Source: Acinetobacter brisouioides (GTDB lineage Bacteria; Pseudomonadota; Gammaproteobacteria; Pseudomonadales; Moraxellaceae). Taken from it: a DNA stretch of 64,000 nt. Positions 10,364-20,343 of this stretch are shown here, piece after piece; the first letter of the stretch is position 1; each line of letters begins with the position of its first letter. The position numbers and the translations under genes are program-made. The notes beneath the pieces were generated by a model. It saw only the letters and a program-made list of their open reading frames with translations. It made no database searches and was not told the origin of the DNA. Location of the stretch: contig NZ_SJNX01000003.1 of NCBI RefSeq assembly GCF_004331075.1, forward strand, positions 62,001 through 126,000, written 5' to 3'.

Positions 10364-10728
10364 TGATCACACTCCCCGAGGAAAGCTTTAACTGGAAACT
10401 GGACTTGCGTCAAAAAGAAAGAATGAACTGAAATGCAGTTCAAAATTTGAGTTGTTGAAAAATCGTGCGAGCGCCTACAACCACTACTCATGTTGATCTA
10501 TATGTTGTGAATCGAATTTTCAGTATAGGCAAGATTTTTTAGAAATTCACCATTTTTATCCTCTTTTCATGAGAGTTTTTCAAAAAATAGAGCTTTTTCG
10601 AGACAGTTCTTTCAAGCTGATTTGAGACCATCATACTGATGATCAAGTTTACAAAATACGCTAGGAATACAATCACTTTCGCATCAAATTGTCATATTTC
10701 TTGCTTAATCTAAAACAAGAAAACATGA
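10364..10728. other. Divergent intergenic region
   Basis: Holds the promoters of the TerC-like gene (leftward) and the LOG-family gene (rightward). On the minus strand a TATACT hexamer is present near 10525-10530. No conserved RNA structure, repeat or additional gene was recognised. Confidence 0.4.
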
Positions 10729-10745
10729 TAAGGTGAGAATAAAAG

Positions 10746-11357
10746 ATGAATAGTGTTGTAAATATGAATAAAGATCACAAAGTAAAAACGACGCAAGCAC
10801 TGATTGCATTATATTGTGGCTCCCGTGTAGGTAACAAAGCAGTTTATTTAGAAAGTGCGATTCAATTGGCGCAAGGTTTAGCCGAACATGGATTTGGAAT
10901 TGTCTATGGCGGGGCAAGTATTGGTTTGATGGGTCAGGTGGCAGATACCGTACTGGAACATGGCGGTGATGTCGTGGGTGTGATTCCTGAATTTATGCTG
11001 GACTATGAAGTTGCCAATGAACGGCTGACAGAGTTGCATGTTGTCAACAGTATGCATGAACGTAAAGCCATGATGGCTGAACGTGCCAGTGCTTTTATTG
11101 CTCTGCCAGGTGGTTTGGGTACATTTGAAGAAATTCTGGAAATTGCCACTTGGGGACAATTGGATCAGCATCAAAAACCAATGATGCTTTATAACGTCAA
11201 TGGTTTTTATAATGCTTTAATTGCCCAACTTGACCATGCAGTTGCAGAAGGTTTTCTTCCACCACAACACCGTGCCAAACTCATAGTTTGTCAGAGTATT
11301 TCTGAAATTTACACTGCCATTAATAATCTAAAAATACCTGCAAGTTTTGTTATCTAA
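10746..11357 (+). CDS. LOG-family cytokinin-type nucleoside 5'-monophosphate phosphoribohydrolase (TIGR00730)
   Basis: The 203-residue Rossmann-fold protein carries the family signature MHERK at 103-107 and PGGLGTFEE at 121-129. These are the substrate-binding and catalytic motifs of LOG enzymes that cleave N-ribosidic bonds of nucleoside monophosphates. Older databases call the family 'lysine decarboxylase'; the PGGxGTxxE motif argues for phosphoribohydrolase activity instead. The start at 10746 is supported by AAGGTGAG seven bases upstream; a second ATG at 10764 is possible. It stands alone, with its own terminator just downstream. The natural substrate in bacteria of this group is not known. 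Confidence 0.9.
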   Translation: MNSVVNMNKDHKVKTTQALIALYCGSRVGNKAVYLESAIQLAQGLAEHGFGIVYGGASIGLMGQVADTVLEHGGDVVGVIPEFMLDYEVANERLTELHVVNSMHERKAMMAERASAFIALPGGLGTFEEILEIATWGQLDQHQKPMMLYNVNGFYNALIAQLDHAVAEGFLPPQHRAKLIVCQSISEIYTAINNLKIPASFVI

Positions 11358-11373
11358 ATTAAATTCCGACTAT

Positions 11374-11402
11374 CCGCTGGCATGATTGCCAGCTTTTTTT
11401 AT
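11374..11402 (+). terminator. Rho-independent terminator of the LOG-family gene
   Basis: Stem GCTGGCA/TGCCAGC with loop TGAT, followed directly by TTTTTTT. Confidence 0.85.
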
Positions 11403-11437
11403 TTGAAAAATCAAAGAATAAAATATATACCTGCATA

Positions 11438-11464
11438 AAAAAGAGCGCCTAAGCGCTCTTAAAA
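11438..11464 (-). terminator. Terminator overlapping the end of the mrr-like gene
   Basis: The hairpin AAGAGCGC-CTAA-GCGCTCTT includes the last bases near the mrr stop codon. On the minus strand it is followed by a TTTTTT run. Confidence 0.75.
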
Positions 11465-12391
11465 ATTATCTTCATCAAACCGATCTTGGTCTATTTTATA
11501 AATATGGAAACTTCTTTCCACTTGCACACCTAAACCAAATTCGATCATCAATGAAGTTAATTTATCACCATCAATTAGAACTATTCCTGATTTCTTCGCA
11601 GATTCAACTGCTTCCTTACTAAAATTGGACGTAGTAATAAATACACCTTTTTTAGCAACCTGATCTGCCAAAGCCCCTTTGAACTGTTGAATATCAGGTC
11701 GACCAACTGTACTTTCCCAACGCTTGGCTTGAATATAAATTTTATCTAGACCTAAACGGTCTTCACTGATGATTCCATCAATTCCACCATCATTTGTTCT
11801 ACCAATTGCTTGTGCTGCATCTTGATGAGAGCCTCCGTAGCCCATCACTACCAGTAAATCAACGACTAGTTTTTCAAAGAATGTAGGAGAATTCTCTTTA
11901 ATCAACTGAAGTAATTCAGTCTTTAAACTCATATTTAACAATTCAGTTGTCGTCTGTATTATTTCTTCTGGTGTTTGACTCGCATCTTTTTCATTCGGAA
12001 TAATACCAATTACACCATCCTTTAGCTGTTGATTCACAAATAGAGATTTTCCTAACTTAAAATCACTAAACCCATCAAACTGCATTAAAAATTCATTTGT
12101 TATTGAATCAAAATGACTTAAATCAAGACTTTTCCCTAAGTTACTAATTTCACAAAATGCTCTTTTGGGTTGTTGAACTAAACCTGCCTTAACTAAATAA
12201 ATTTTAGCCCAAGACACTCGATCTTTAAAAATATTTTTTCCACTGGGTAAAGTTTGATTTAACTCATCTTCAGATAAATTAGATTGACTAGCAAGTAAGT
12301 CTGCTGCTTGTGAAATTCTGATCGCTTCTTTTTGTTCAGCCAATAATTTCATTAATGGAAGCATTAATTGATCATATGTTGGCAAGGTCAT
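11459..12391 (-). CDS. mrr: Mrr-type restriction endonuclease (type IV, methyl-directed)
   Basis: Predicted to cut DNA carrying foreign methylation. The 310-residue product has an N-terminal winged-helix Mrr_N domain (residues about 5-90, TYDQLMLPLMKLLAEQ...). A C-terminal PD-(D/E)xK nuclease domain covers about 165-290: E173 in FFEKLVVDLL, D205 in GGIDGIISED, and Q221-A-K223 in YIQAKRW, followed by QQFKGALA and GVFITTSNFS. All catalytic residues are present, so the enzyme looks intact. No methyltransferase or specificity subunit is adjacent, as expected for type IV enzymes. It has its own terminator and sits as a single accessory gene between two housekeeping genes, which suggests acquisition by transfer. 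Confidence 0.92.
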   Translation of the reverse strand: MTLPTYDQLMLPLMKLLAEQKEAIRISQAADLLASQSNLSEDELNQTLPSGKNIFKDRVSWAKIYLVKAGLVQQPKRAFCEISNLGKSLDLSHFDSITNEFLMQFDGFSDFKLGKSLFVNQQLKDGVIGIIPNEKDASQTPEEIIQTTTELLNMSLKTELLQLIKENSPTFFEKLVVDLLVVMGYGGSHQDAAQAIGRTNDGGIDGIISEDRLGLDKIYIQAKRWESTVGRPDIQQFKGALADQVAKKGVFITTSNFSKEAVESAKKSGIVLIDGDKLTSLMIEFGLGVQVERSFHIYKIDQDRFDEDNF

Positions 12392-12437
12392 TATTTTTCT
12401 CTGATTAAAATCTCAATTTTTATCTAAGTATAAATAA

Positions 12438-12464
12438 AAAAGGACACTTACGCGTCCTTTTCAT
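12438..12464 (-). terminator. Rho-independent terminator of guaA
   Basis: Arms AAAAGGAC and GTCCTTTT around ACTTACGC; on the minus strand the stem is followed by a T-rich tail. It lies just downstream of the guaA stop. Confidence 0.75.
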
Positions 12465-12483
12465 TAACAACAATATAGAAAAA

Positions 12484-14052
12484 TTATTCCCATTCAATCG
12501 TTGCTGGTGGTTTAGATGACACGTCATATACAACACGTGATACATCTTTAATTTCATTCATGATACGTGTAGAGATCTTGTCAACTAACTCATACGGTAA
12601 ATGAGCAAAACGTGCTGTCATGAAGTCCACAGTTTCAACTGCACGAAGTGCAATCACCCATGCATAACGGCGACCATCACCCACAACACCAACAGATTTC
12701 ACAGGTTGGAACACTGCAAAAGCTTGAGCAGTTTTGTCATACCAACCGCTGTCACGAAGTTCTTGCATGAAAATATCATCGGCAAGGCGAAGGATATCCG
12801 CATATTCTTTTTTCACTTCACCCAAAATACGCACGCCCAAACCTGGACCTGGGAATGGATGACGGTAAATCATGCTGTGTGGTAAACCCAGTGTTGTACC
12901 CAATTTACGGACTTCATCTTTAAACAAGTCACGTAATGGTTCAACCAAGTCAAAGGCCAAATCTTCTGGTAAACCACCCACGTTATGGTGTGATTTAATC
13001 ACATGTGCTTTACCTTGTTTGCTTGCAGCAGATTCAATCACGTCTGGGTAAATTGTACCTTGTGCCAAGAATTTCACGCCGTCAAGTTTACGTGCTTCTT
13101 CTGCAAAGACTCCAATGAACTCACGTCCAATGATTTTACGTTTTTTCTCAGGATCAACTTCACTCGCCAAAGCCGTCAAGAAACGCTCTTCTGCATCAGC
13201 ACGGATCACACGAATCCCCATGTTGTCTGCAAACATTTGCATGACTTGATCGCCTTCGTTTAAACGGAGCAAGCCATTGTCTACAAATACACACGTCAAC
13301 TGATCGCCAATCGCTTTATGTAAAAGCGCAGCCACAACAGATGAATCGACACCACCAGACAAACCAAGCAGTACTTTTTCATTGCCAATTTGCTGGCGAA
13401 GCTGTTCTACACGCAAGTCAATGATATGTTCTGGTGTCCAAAGACCACGACAACCACAAATTTTGTGGACGAAGTTAGCGAGAAGTTCAGCACCTTTTGC
13501 AGTATGTGTTACTTCAGGGTGGAACTGTACACCATAAAAACGGCGTTTTTCATCACTCACCGCTGCAAATGGGCAACTTGGTGTACTTGCTGTTACGCTA
13601 AAACCTTCAGGAATCTGGCTGACTTTATCACCATGACTCATCCAAACATGAAGCTGGTTTTCTTTATCTTGTAGGTTACCAATCAGTTGGTCACGTACCA
13701 AAATATCGACTTCGGCATAACCAAACTCATGCACTGTACCTGGTTCAACTTTACCACCAAGCTGTTCAGACATGGTTTGTAAACCATAGCAGATACCAAG
13801 AACAGGTACGCCAAGTTCGAACACAACTTGTGGTGCACGTGGACTACCTTCTTCATGCACACTTTCAGGACCACCTGACAAGATAATGCCGTTTGGTTTA
13901 AATGCACGAATGTCTTCCTCAGACATATCAAACGCATACATTTCAGAATATACGCCTGCTTCACGTACACGACGTGCAATCAATTGGCTATATTGCGAAC
14001 CGAAATCCAGAATCAGGATACGATCTTCAGTAATTTGGGTATTGGTAGTCAT
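12484..14052 (-). CDS. guaA: GMP synthase (glutamine-hydrolysing)
   Basis: Converts XMP, glutamine and ATP to GMP, the last step of guanine nucleotide synthesis. It acts downstream of GuaB, which is also encoded in this window. The 522-residue product has a class I glutamine amidotransferase domain (nucleophile C88 in LGICYG, and the His/Glu pair in FHPEVTH near residue 180). An ATP pyrophosphatase domain follows with the P-loop [15 protein letters not shown] (near 230-244), and the C-terminal dimerisation domain ends [17 protein letters not shown]. The ATG at 14052 gives the standard N-terminus; a TTG nine bases upstream (14061) is in frame but less likely. It is monocistronic with its own terminator. 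Confidence 0.98.
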   Translation of the reverse strand: MTTNTQITEDRILILDFGSQYSQLIARRVREAGVYSEMYAFDMSEEDIRAFKPNGIILSGGPESVHEEGSPRAPQVVFELGVPVLGICYGLQTMSEQLGGKVEPGTVHEFGYAEVDILVRDQLIGNLQDKENQLHVWMSHGDKVSQIPEGFSVTASTPSCPFAAVSDEKRRFYGVQFHPEVTHTAKGAELLANFVHKICGCRGLWTPEHIIDLRVEQLRQQIGNEKVLLGLSGGVDSSVVAALLHKAIGDQLTCVFVDNGLLRLNEGDQVMQMFADNMGIRVIRADAEERFLTALASEVDPEKKRKIIGREFIGVFAEEARKLDGVKFLAQGTIYPDVIESAASKQGKAHVIKSHHNVGGLPEDLAFDLVEPLRDLFKDEVRKLGTTLGLPHSMIYRHPFPGPGLGVRILGEVKKEYADILRLADDIFMQELRDSGWYDKTAQAFAVFQPVKSVGVVGDGRRYAWVIALRAVETVDFMTARFAHLPYELVDKISTRIMNEIKDVSRVVYDVSSKPPATIEWE

Positions 14053-14146
14053 GAGAAACAACTATAGATAGCTAAAGAAGATAGGCGCGTTATTCTAGCA
14101 GTTTTTCTGTATGAAGCACATTGCCTAATATGTTTATTCATTAAGC

Positions 14147-14178
14147 ATAAAAAAAAGCCCCTGACGGAGCTTTTTTTA
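14147..14178 (-). terminator. Rho-independent terminator of yjcH-actP
   Basis: On the minus strand the stem AAAAAGCTCC / GGGGCTTTTT is followed by a long T run. It lies 15-40 bp after the actP stop codon. Confidence 0.8.
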
Positions 14179-14190
14179 TCGATTCAAAGA

Positions 14191-15906
14191 TTAGTGATCA
14201 GATGCACCTGATGCGCCAATCCCTGTCATTGAGCGAACATACTGAGCATCGAATGCTTTACGTTCTTTTTGTGCACGCGCTGAGTTATCTGTGATTGAGA
14301 AGAACCAGCAGCAGATAAATGATAATGGCATTGCAATGATTGCTGGACCATTCAATGGGTTAACTGGGCTATCAGAGATTTTAAGAGTATCTACCCAAAC
14401 TGCTTTAGACAATACAATCATAATCACTGCTGTTGCCAAGCCAACAACGCCACCAATTACCGCACCACGAGTGGTTAAACCTCTCCAGAACATTGACAAC
14501 ACAAGCACTGGGAAGTTTGCACAAGAAGCAACAGAGAACGCTAAGCCAACCATGAATGCAACGTTTTGTTTTTCAAACAAGATACCCAAGATCATCGCAA
14601 AGATTGCAAGACCAAGTGTTGCAATTTTTGACATACGAAGCTCAGATTCAGGTGTTGTTTGACCTTTTTTGAACACGTTTGCATACAAGTCATGAGAAAT
14701 TGCAGATGCACCTGACAAAGTCAAACCTGCAACAACCGCAAGAATCGTTGCGAATGCTACTGCTGAAATAAAGCCCATGAACATGTCGCCGCCTACAGCA
14801 TCACTTAGATGCACAGCTGCCATGTTGTTACCGCCAATCAATTCCAGTTTGCCAGTCATTGCCATTTTTGCAGCATCAAGGAATTGTGGGTTGTTCGATA
14901 CGAACAAGATCGCACCAAAACCGATGATAAAGGTTAATAGATAAAAGTAACCAATAAAACCTGTTGCAACAACCACTGACTTACGTGCTTCTTTCGCGTC
15001 TTTTACAGTGAAGAAACGCATCAAGATGTGTGGCAAGCCTGCTGTACCAAACATCAATGCCAAACCAAGAGACAGTGCATCAATTGGATTTGCTGCAAGT
15101 TTGCCTGGCCCCATGATCTTAGATGCATCATCAAAGCTGATATGACGAACTTCACCAAATACTTGGATAGATTTAGTAAACATTTCGCTGAAGCTGAAAT
15201 CCACAGAGTTCATTACCATGAACGCCATGAAGGTTGCGCCACTGAGCAACATGACTGCTTTAATGATTTGCACCCAAGTTGTTGCCAACATACCGCCGAA
15301 GATTACATAAGCCATCATCAGCAAGCCAACAACAACGACTGCAATGTTATAGTTCAAACCAAATAGAAGTTTGATCAGCTGACCTGCACCCACCATTTGT
15401 GCAATCAGATAGAATGCAACAACGACCAATGAGCTAAATGCCGCAAGGGTACGTACTGGTTTTTCTTCCAAGCGGAAAGATACAACGTCAGACAGGTTAT
15501 ATTTACCTAAGTTACGTAAACGTTCAGCAATCAAGAACAATACAATTGGCCAACCCACCATGAAACCGAGTGAGTATAGCAAACCGTCAAAACCTGAACT
15601 AAACACCAGTGCCGAAATACCGAGGAACGATGCAGCCGACATATAGTCACCAGCAATCGCTAGGCCATTTTGGAAACCACTGATACCACCACCCGCAGTA
15701 TAGAAGTCGCTGGTACTGGTCGTTTGTTTAGCAGCCCATTTGGTAATGAACAAAGTTAAACCAACAAAGATCACGAACATGATAATCGCGTGCCAGTTAG
15801 TCGCCTGTTGTTCCGTTGCGCCAAGATCTGGGCTTGCCATAGCAACAGTTGAACAAAGTGCTGTTGATGCAAGCAGAGCTTTAGTTTTTAGAGAAGTCCA
15901 ATTCAT
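14191..15906 (-). CDS. actP: Cation/acetate symporter
   Basis: Inner-membrane sodium:solute symporter family protein that takes up acetate and other short carboxylates. The 571-residue product has a cleavable-looking signal segment ([14 protein letters not shown]), then about thirteen membrane helices. It carries the ActP hallmarks [33 protein letters not shown] (in pieces, residues about 60-95) and [15 protein letters not shown] near 290. Length matches E. coli ActP (549) plus a slightly longer tail. It is the second gene of an operon with the small DUF485 protein 10 bp upstream, the classical yjcH-actP pair. The locus also contains the regulator pair CrbS/CrbR and acs, so all parts of acetate uptake and activation are together. 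Confidence 0.95.
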   Translation of the reverse strand: MNWTSLKTKALLASTALCSTVAMASPDLGATEQQATNWHAIIMFVIFVGLTLFITKWAAKQTTSTSDFYTAGGGISGFQNGLAIAGDYMSAASFLGISALVFSSGFDGLLYSLGFMVGWPIVLFLIAERLRNLGKYNLSDVVSFRLEEKPVRTLAAFSSLVVVAFYLIAQMVGAGQLIKLLFGLNYNIAVVVVGLLMMAYVIFGGMLATTWVQIIKAVMLLSGATFMAFMVMNSVDFSFSEMFTKSIQVFGEVRHISFDDASKIMGPGKLAANPIDALSLGLALMFGTAGLPHILMRFFTVKDAKEARKSVVVATGFIGYFYLLTFIIGFGAILFVSNNPQFLDAAKMAMTGKLELIGGNNMAAVHLSDAVGGDMFMGFISAVAFATILAVVAGLTLSGASAISHDLYANVFKKGQTTPESELRMSKIATLGLAIFAMILGILFEKQNVAFMVGLAFSVASCANFPVLVLSMFWRGLTTRGAVIGGVVGLATAVIMIVLSKAVWVDTLKISDSPVNPLNGPAIIAMPLSFICCWFFSITDNSARAQKERKAFDAQYVRSMTGIGASGASDH

Positions 15907-15916
15907 CCGCGTATCC

Positions 15917-16273
15917 TCATCCTTGATTTACATTTGCTTGAGAAACAGAGCTTTTTTGATGCGTAATCGCTTCAACTTCTTTCATCGCTTCTGCACTCAA
16001 CTGGTCAAATGTATTGTTGGCGATGTACGAATACACACCACATAAAATAAAAGACAAGACAATGATACCGAGACCGAGAGGAATTCCCCAAGTCGTGACG
16101 CCTCCACTAAAAGAACTCATTAAGAATTCTTTGTTGTAACCGACAAGAAGCATGAAGCTAACATAGATCACCAACATGATGATGGTTAATGTCCAACTTA
16201 ACTTACTTTTGCGGCTAACCATTTCTTTGAATTTTGGATTTTGTAGAATTCTTTCTACTTGAACCTCATCCAT
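15917..16273 (-). CDS. yjcH: DUF485 inner-membrane protein (YjcH)
   Basis: A 118-residue protein with two hydrophobic helices ([18 protein letters not shown], about residues 30-48, and a second of about twenty residues near 66-88), preceded by a charged amphipathic N-terminus. It is cotranscribed with actP (10 bp gap). The family is nearly always encoded upstream of acetate or lactate symporters and is thought to assist them, but no biochemical role is established. The ATG at 16273 is chosen over one 21 bases upstream because GGAG lies at correct spacing before it and the shorter product matches the family N-terminus. Confidence 0.9.
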   Translation of the reverse strand: MDEVQVERILQNPKFKEMVSRKSKLSWTLTIIMLVIYVSFMLLVGYNKEFLMSSFSGGVTTWGIPLGLGIIVLSFILCGVYSYIANNTFDQLSAEAMKEVEAITHQKSSVSQANVNQG

Positions 16274-16458
16274 AGCATTACTCCGTGTGTACAACCAGCC
16301 TTGGTCGCATTTTTTTAATTGTTTTTTCTGTGTTCTAACGGTATCAATATTTAAGGCTTTTAGTCAGTTAGACTTTGGTCGCTAAATTTTTAAGCAGCAT
16401 TTTTGTTCAGGCACGACCTTCAGGTATGATAACAACAGATTCTTAATAAGCCATCAAT

Positions 16459-19400
16459 ATGAATAACTGGGTAATCATTGGGGTATTAACCCTTTACATT
16501 CTGATTTTATTTGTCTGTGCTTTCTTTGGGGAGAAATATGCAAGCCGGCTAAATGCACGCGGTCGCATGTTACTCTTTAGTCTAACCCTCGGTGTTTATT
16601 GCTCTTCATGGACATTTTATGGGGCAACGGGCGCAGCTGTCCGTCAGGGTATCATCTTCCTACCAATTTATCTCGGCCCCCTGTTATTTATTTGGCTGGG
16701 TTATGATATTTGGCGCAGGATTGGACGAGTGCGCCAGCATCATGCGATTGCGTCAATTGCCGATTTTATCGCTGCGCGTTATGGCAAAAGTGGGACATTG
16801 GCATCTTTAGTCACGGTACTGGCAGTTGTTGCGATTGTACCTTACTTGGCATTGCAACTCCGTGCGATTGCTCTTAGCATTTCAGTAATATTACCAGAAA
16901 ACAATGATTTACACTTAACAACAAATACCGTATTGGTGCTCACTGCCATTTTAGCCATGCTGTCGATGGTCTTTGGAACACGCCAAATGGCAAATACTGA
17001 GCAGCATGGTGGTTTAATGCTGGCAGTGGCTTTTGAATCATTTGTAAAACTGTTTGCGTTAGTTTGTGTTGCCATTTTCTTTATCGCCGATCAGCCAAGC
17101 AACATTTCACAAATCAGTCGTGATATCCAAGAACAATACCATGAAGTGCAAATGGCTGGCGTTCCTGATACTTTTTGGGTACAAACTTTACTCGCAGCAC
17201 TTGCGATTATTTGCTTGCCGCGCCAATTCCATGTTGCTGTTGTTGAACTACGTGATGAAAAACATATTCGCGGTGCGCGCAAATGGTTTTCACTCTATTT
17301 GATTCTAACCACACTGACTATTTTTCCAATTGCCAGCTGGGCACTGCATGCCAACCCCAATTTACTCAAAATTCCAGATTTGGCTGTACTGAGCCTGCCA
17401 ATGAGCTATAACCATGAATGGTTAACTATTTTGGCCTTTCTTGGCGGCTTTTCTGCATCAACAGGCATGTTACTGGTTTCGTCGGTGGCTTTATCGATTA
17501 TGCTGAGTAATGACCTGATTATGCCTGCATTATGGCGTTTCAATATGCTGTCACGTCATGACCGCCGTTTACCACTGGTTCTTAAAACCACGCGCCGTAT
17601 TTGTATTGTAGCGGTCATGCTGATGGGTTTTTTATTCTTCCATTTCTTTAACGATATTAATCAGCTGTCTGTTTTTGGCTTACTGGCATTTAGTGCTGTT
17701 GCCCAGTTTGCACCTGCGTTAATCGGAGGCTTGTACTGGCGTGGCGGCAGTCAGCAAGGTGTATATGCAGGCTTACTGGTTGGCTTCTTGATGTGGGCAT
17801 ACACACTGCTCTTTCCAACTATTTTACGCAGCCTGCCACGCGAATACGCCGAACTGAGTTTTCAAGTTTTACATGGTGGCTTATTTGGCATTAATGGCTT
17901 GCGTCCTGAAGCTTTATTTGGTTTTGAATCACTCGCCCCACTCACGCATGGCGTGATATGGTCGTTAGGACTCAATACGATTTTATATATCTGGATTTCT
18001 AAAGCATACCGCCCAAGTGTTGCTGAACAGATTCAGGCTGAAAGTTTCTTTTACTATGAAACCAAGCCTTTACCTTCACAAAACTCCAATCATGAAATGG
18101 GCTACTTCCATCCCGATAGCCCACGTTTAAAAGTCAGTGACCTTATGGCGCTGGCAAAACGAATTACAGGCGAAGGACCAACCACCCACGCTTTTCAACA
18201 ATTTTGTGATCAGAATTATTTGGTGCTCAATACCAATAGCGTTGCCAACGGCATGTGGTGGCGTTTTACCGAGCAATATCTGGCAGGGACAATCGGCGCA
18301 GCCTCGGCACGTACCCTACTCACGACTGCACTTGCCAATAACGGTTTAGGCATAGCACAGGTTGCCAATATTCTCGATCAGGCTTCGCAGTGGCAGCGCT
18401 TTAACCAAAACTTACTCATGACCATGATTGACCATATGACCCAAGGGGTGAGTGTGGTCGATGACAACATGTGTCTGGTCGCATGGAACAACCAATATCT
18501 AAAACTTTTTGATTATCCAAAAGATTTGGTTTATGTTGGCTGCCCGATTTCCGACCTGATCCGTTACAATGCCGAACGGGGTGAATGTGGTCCAGGTTCG
18601 ATTGAAGAGCATGTACGCAAGCGGATTCACTGGATGAAAGTGGGTAGTGCGCATGAATTTGAACGCATTCGTAAAGATGGGCGTGTAATTCAGATGCGCG
18701 GCAATCCCATTGAAGGTGGTGGTTTTGTCACAACTTTTGCTGATATTACCGCTTTCCGTGAAAATGAAGCCGCACTTGAAGCCCGTGTCAAAGAACGCAC
18801 CCAACAATTGGCAAATGCCTTAGAAGAACAACAGCTTGCACGTGAACAAGCCGATACTGCCAATATGTCAAAAAGCCGCTTTATCGCTGCCGCCAGCCAT
18901 GACCTGTTGCAACCTATGCATGCAGCGCGCCTGTTTAGTACTGCACTCGAGCAAAGCATCCAATCAGATGAAGATCGACAAACCTTGCAGCAACTGGATC
19001 GTGCCTTACATGGTGCGGAAAGTATGCTGTCTGCGCTTTTGGATATTGCCCGTTTAGAAGGCGGTACAATTCAGCCAAAACGCCAAGCCTATCCATTACA
19101 CGATTTGTTAAGCGATTTGAAATTGCAGTTTAAATCCATCGCAGCACAGCGCGGAATTGAGTTTCATGTTCATGATGCTCAGTTCTGGATTGATACCGAT
19201 CCACAGTGGATTCGTCGTATTATCCAGAATTTTGTTAGTAATGCCCTACGTTACACCGCCAAAGGGCGCATTGTAGTCGGCGTTTTACGCTCCGCATCAC
19301 AACCGCAACATATCCGGATTGGTGTTTGGGATACAGGGCCTGGTATTGCTGAAGAGCAACGTATTAAACTATTCCAAGAGTTTGAGCGCTGCGGGCATAC

Positions 19401-19947
19401 CTCACCGTGGGGCGAACAAGGCTTAGGTTTAGGGCTTGCAATCGTACAACGCATGACCAGTTTGCTGAATTACCCCGTACATGTTTATTCGCATTTGTAT
19501 CGTGGTTCATGCTTCATGATTGAAGCCCCTGTCGTCACTGCACCAAAAATTACGGCTACACCGATCCAGATGATGCCACTCAGAAACAATACCTACAAAA
19601 TTTTGTGTCTGGACAATGATGAAAATATCTTGGAAGGTATGAATATCTTACTCAGCAAATGGGGGCATAAGGTCTTTAAAGCACGCGAACCTGAGGAAGC
19701 CAAACGATTAATTGAACAGGAAAATATCCAGATATGGCTGATTGACCAACATTTAAATCAGGAACAACGTGGTTTAGACTTTATTTTGCAGTATCGTCAG
19801 GACAATACCCCTGTCGCCCTCATTACTGCAGACTCTGACCCAGAACTGCCAGAACGTTTAAAACAACTGAACATTATGTTGCTGAAAAAACCACTCAAAC
19901 CTGCATCGATGCGCGCATGGTTATCGGGCTTAAAAATTTCAGGTTAA
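16459..19947 (+). CDS. crbS: Hybrid sensor histidine kinase with sodium:solute symporter sensor domain (CrbS/MxtR type)
   Basis: A 1162-residue membrane kinase. Residues about 1-500 form an SSS-family transporter-like domain of some thirteen helices. A PAS domain follows near 650-760 (LLMTMIDHMTQGVSVVDDN), then a coiled-coil linker, HisKA with H814 in AAASHDLLQPMH, and HATPase_c (N box FVSNALRYT, G boxes DTGPGIAEE and GLGLGLAIVQ). A C-terminal receiver domain contains D1096 in WLIDQHL. In Vibrio and Pseudomonas the same architecture (CrbS, MxtR) works with a LuxR-type regulator to induce acs, the acetate switch. Here it is divergent from yjcH-actP and, beyond the inserted cassette, near the matching regulator and acs. 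The ligand is presumably a carboxylate or its flux, by inference. Confidence 0.9.
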   Translation: MNNWVIIGVLTLYILILFVCAFFGEKYASRLNARGRMLLFSLTLGVYCSSWTFYGATGAAVRQGIIFLPIYLGPLLFIWLGYDIWRRIGRVRQHHAIASIADFIAARYGKSGTLASLVTVLAVVAIVPYLALQLRAIALSISVILPENNDLHLTTNTVLVLTAILAMLSMVFGTRQMANTEQHGGLMLAVAFESFVKLFALVCVAIFFIADQPSNISQISRDIQEQYHEVQMAGVPDTFWVQTLLAALAIICLPRQFHVAVVELRDEKHIRGARKWFSLYLILTTLTIFPIASWALHANPNLLKIPDLAVLSLPMSYNHEWLTILAFLGGFSASTGMLLVSSVALSIMLSNDLIMPALWRFNMLSRHDRRLPLVLKTTRRICIVAVMLMGFLFFHFFNDINQLSVFGLLAFSAVAQFAPALIGGLYWRGGSQQGVYAGLLVGFLMWAYTLLFPTILRSLPREYAELSFQVLHGGLFGINGLRPEALFGFESLAPLTHGVIWSLGLNTILYIWISKAYRPSVAEQIQAESFFYYETKPLPSQNSNHEMGYFHPDSPRLKVSDLMALAKRITGEGPTTHAFQQFCDQNYLVLNTNSVANGMWWRFTEQYLAGTIGAASARTLLTTALANNGLGIAQVANILDQASQWQRFNQNLLMTMIDHMTQGVSVVDDNMCLVAWNNQYLKLFDYPKDLVYVGCPISDLIRYNAERGECGPGSIEEHVRKRIHWMKVGSAHEFERIRKDGRVIQMRGNPIEGGGFVTTFADITAFRENEAALEARVKERTQQLANALEEQQLAREQADTANMSKSRFIAAASHDLLQPMHAARLFSTALEQSIQSDEDRQTLQQLDRALHGAESMLSALLDIARLEGGTIQPKRQAYPLHDLLSDLKLQFKSIAAQRGIEFHVHDAQFWIDTDPQWIRRIIQNFVSNALRYTAKGRIVVGVLRSASQPQHIRIGVWDTGPGIAEEQRIKLFQEFERCGHTSPWGEQGLGLGLAIVQRMTSLLNYPVHVYSHLYRGSCFMIEAPVVTAPKITATPIQMMPLRNNTYKILCLDNDENILEGMNILLSKWGHKVFKAREPEEAKRLIEQENIQIWLIDQHLNQEQRGLDFILQYRQDNTPVALITADSDPELPERLKQLNIMLLKKPLKPASMRAWLSGLKISG

Positions 19948-20343
19948 ACAATCTATAAAATAGTAAATTATTTATCCTCAAAGAAAGCAAATTAATATTA
20001 AATTAATTTAATTACGACATGATAGAATTAATGAACATAATTATTTTGCTTTCTTTTTTCATTTAAGAGAAATAAATAAGTGTAAAAATCATTATGCAAT
20101 TGATTCAATGACTGAGCCATCTCCTAACTACTGATATCTCTAGCGTTAGGAAAATACTTAATATACTCTAGAAATATTAAGAATATGTATGATTGCTGCA
20201 TTCATCTGAATCAGAGACATTTTAAACACACACTAAAATATTGCAATGAATCATAAATTACTTATTTATTCAGTATTAGCATGTGTAAATTTCAAAAAAT
20301 TAAGCTTCAATGAGTAAGTTTAGTCACTAGTAACAGAAAGCAT
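19948..20343. other. Long AT-rich intergenic region with inverted repeats
   Basis: 396 bp with no credible gene. An inverted repeat AAGAAAGCAAA (19981-19991) / TTTGCTTTCTT (20045-20055), followed by T residues, could terminate crbS. A second small inverted pair TCCTAAC/GTTAGGA lies at about 20124-20152. The remainder is very AT-rich and presumably carries the promoter of the downstream cassette. No direct repeats or integrase remnants were recognised. Confidence 0.45.

Noticed and set aside
10364..10560. Second yybP-ykoY riboswitch in front of the TerC-like gene
   Set aside because: TerC genes often have one, but the GGGGAG here is the ribosome-binding site next to the ATG and the other conserved boxes were not found.
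10705..10917. 70-codon minus-strand open frame overlapping the LOG-family gene
   Set aside because: Lies opposite a well-supported coding start with clear ribosome-binding site; no family resemblance.
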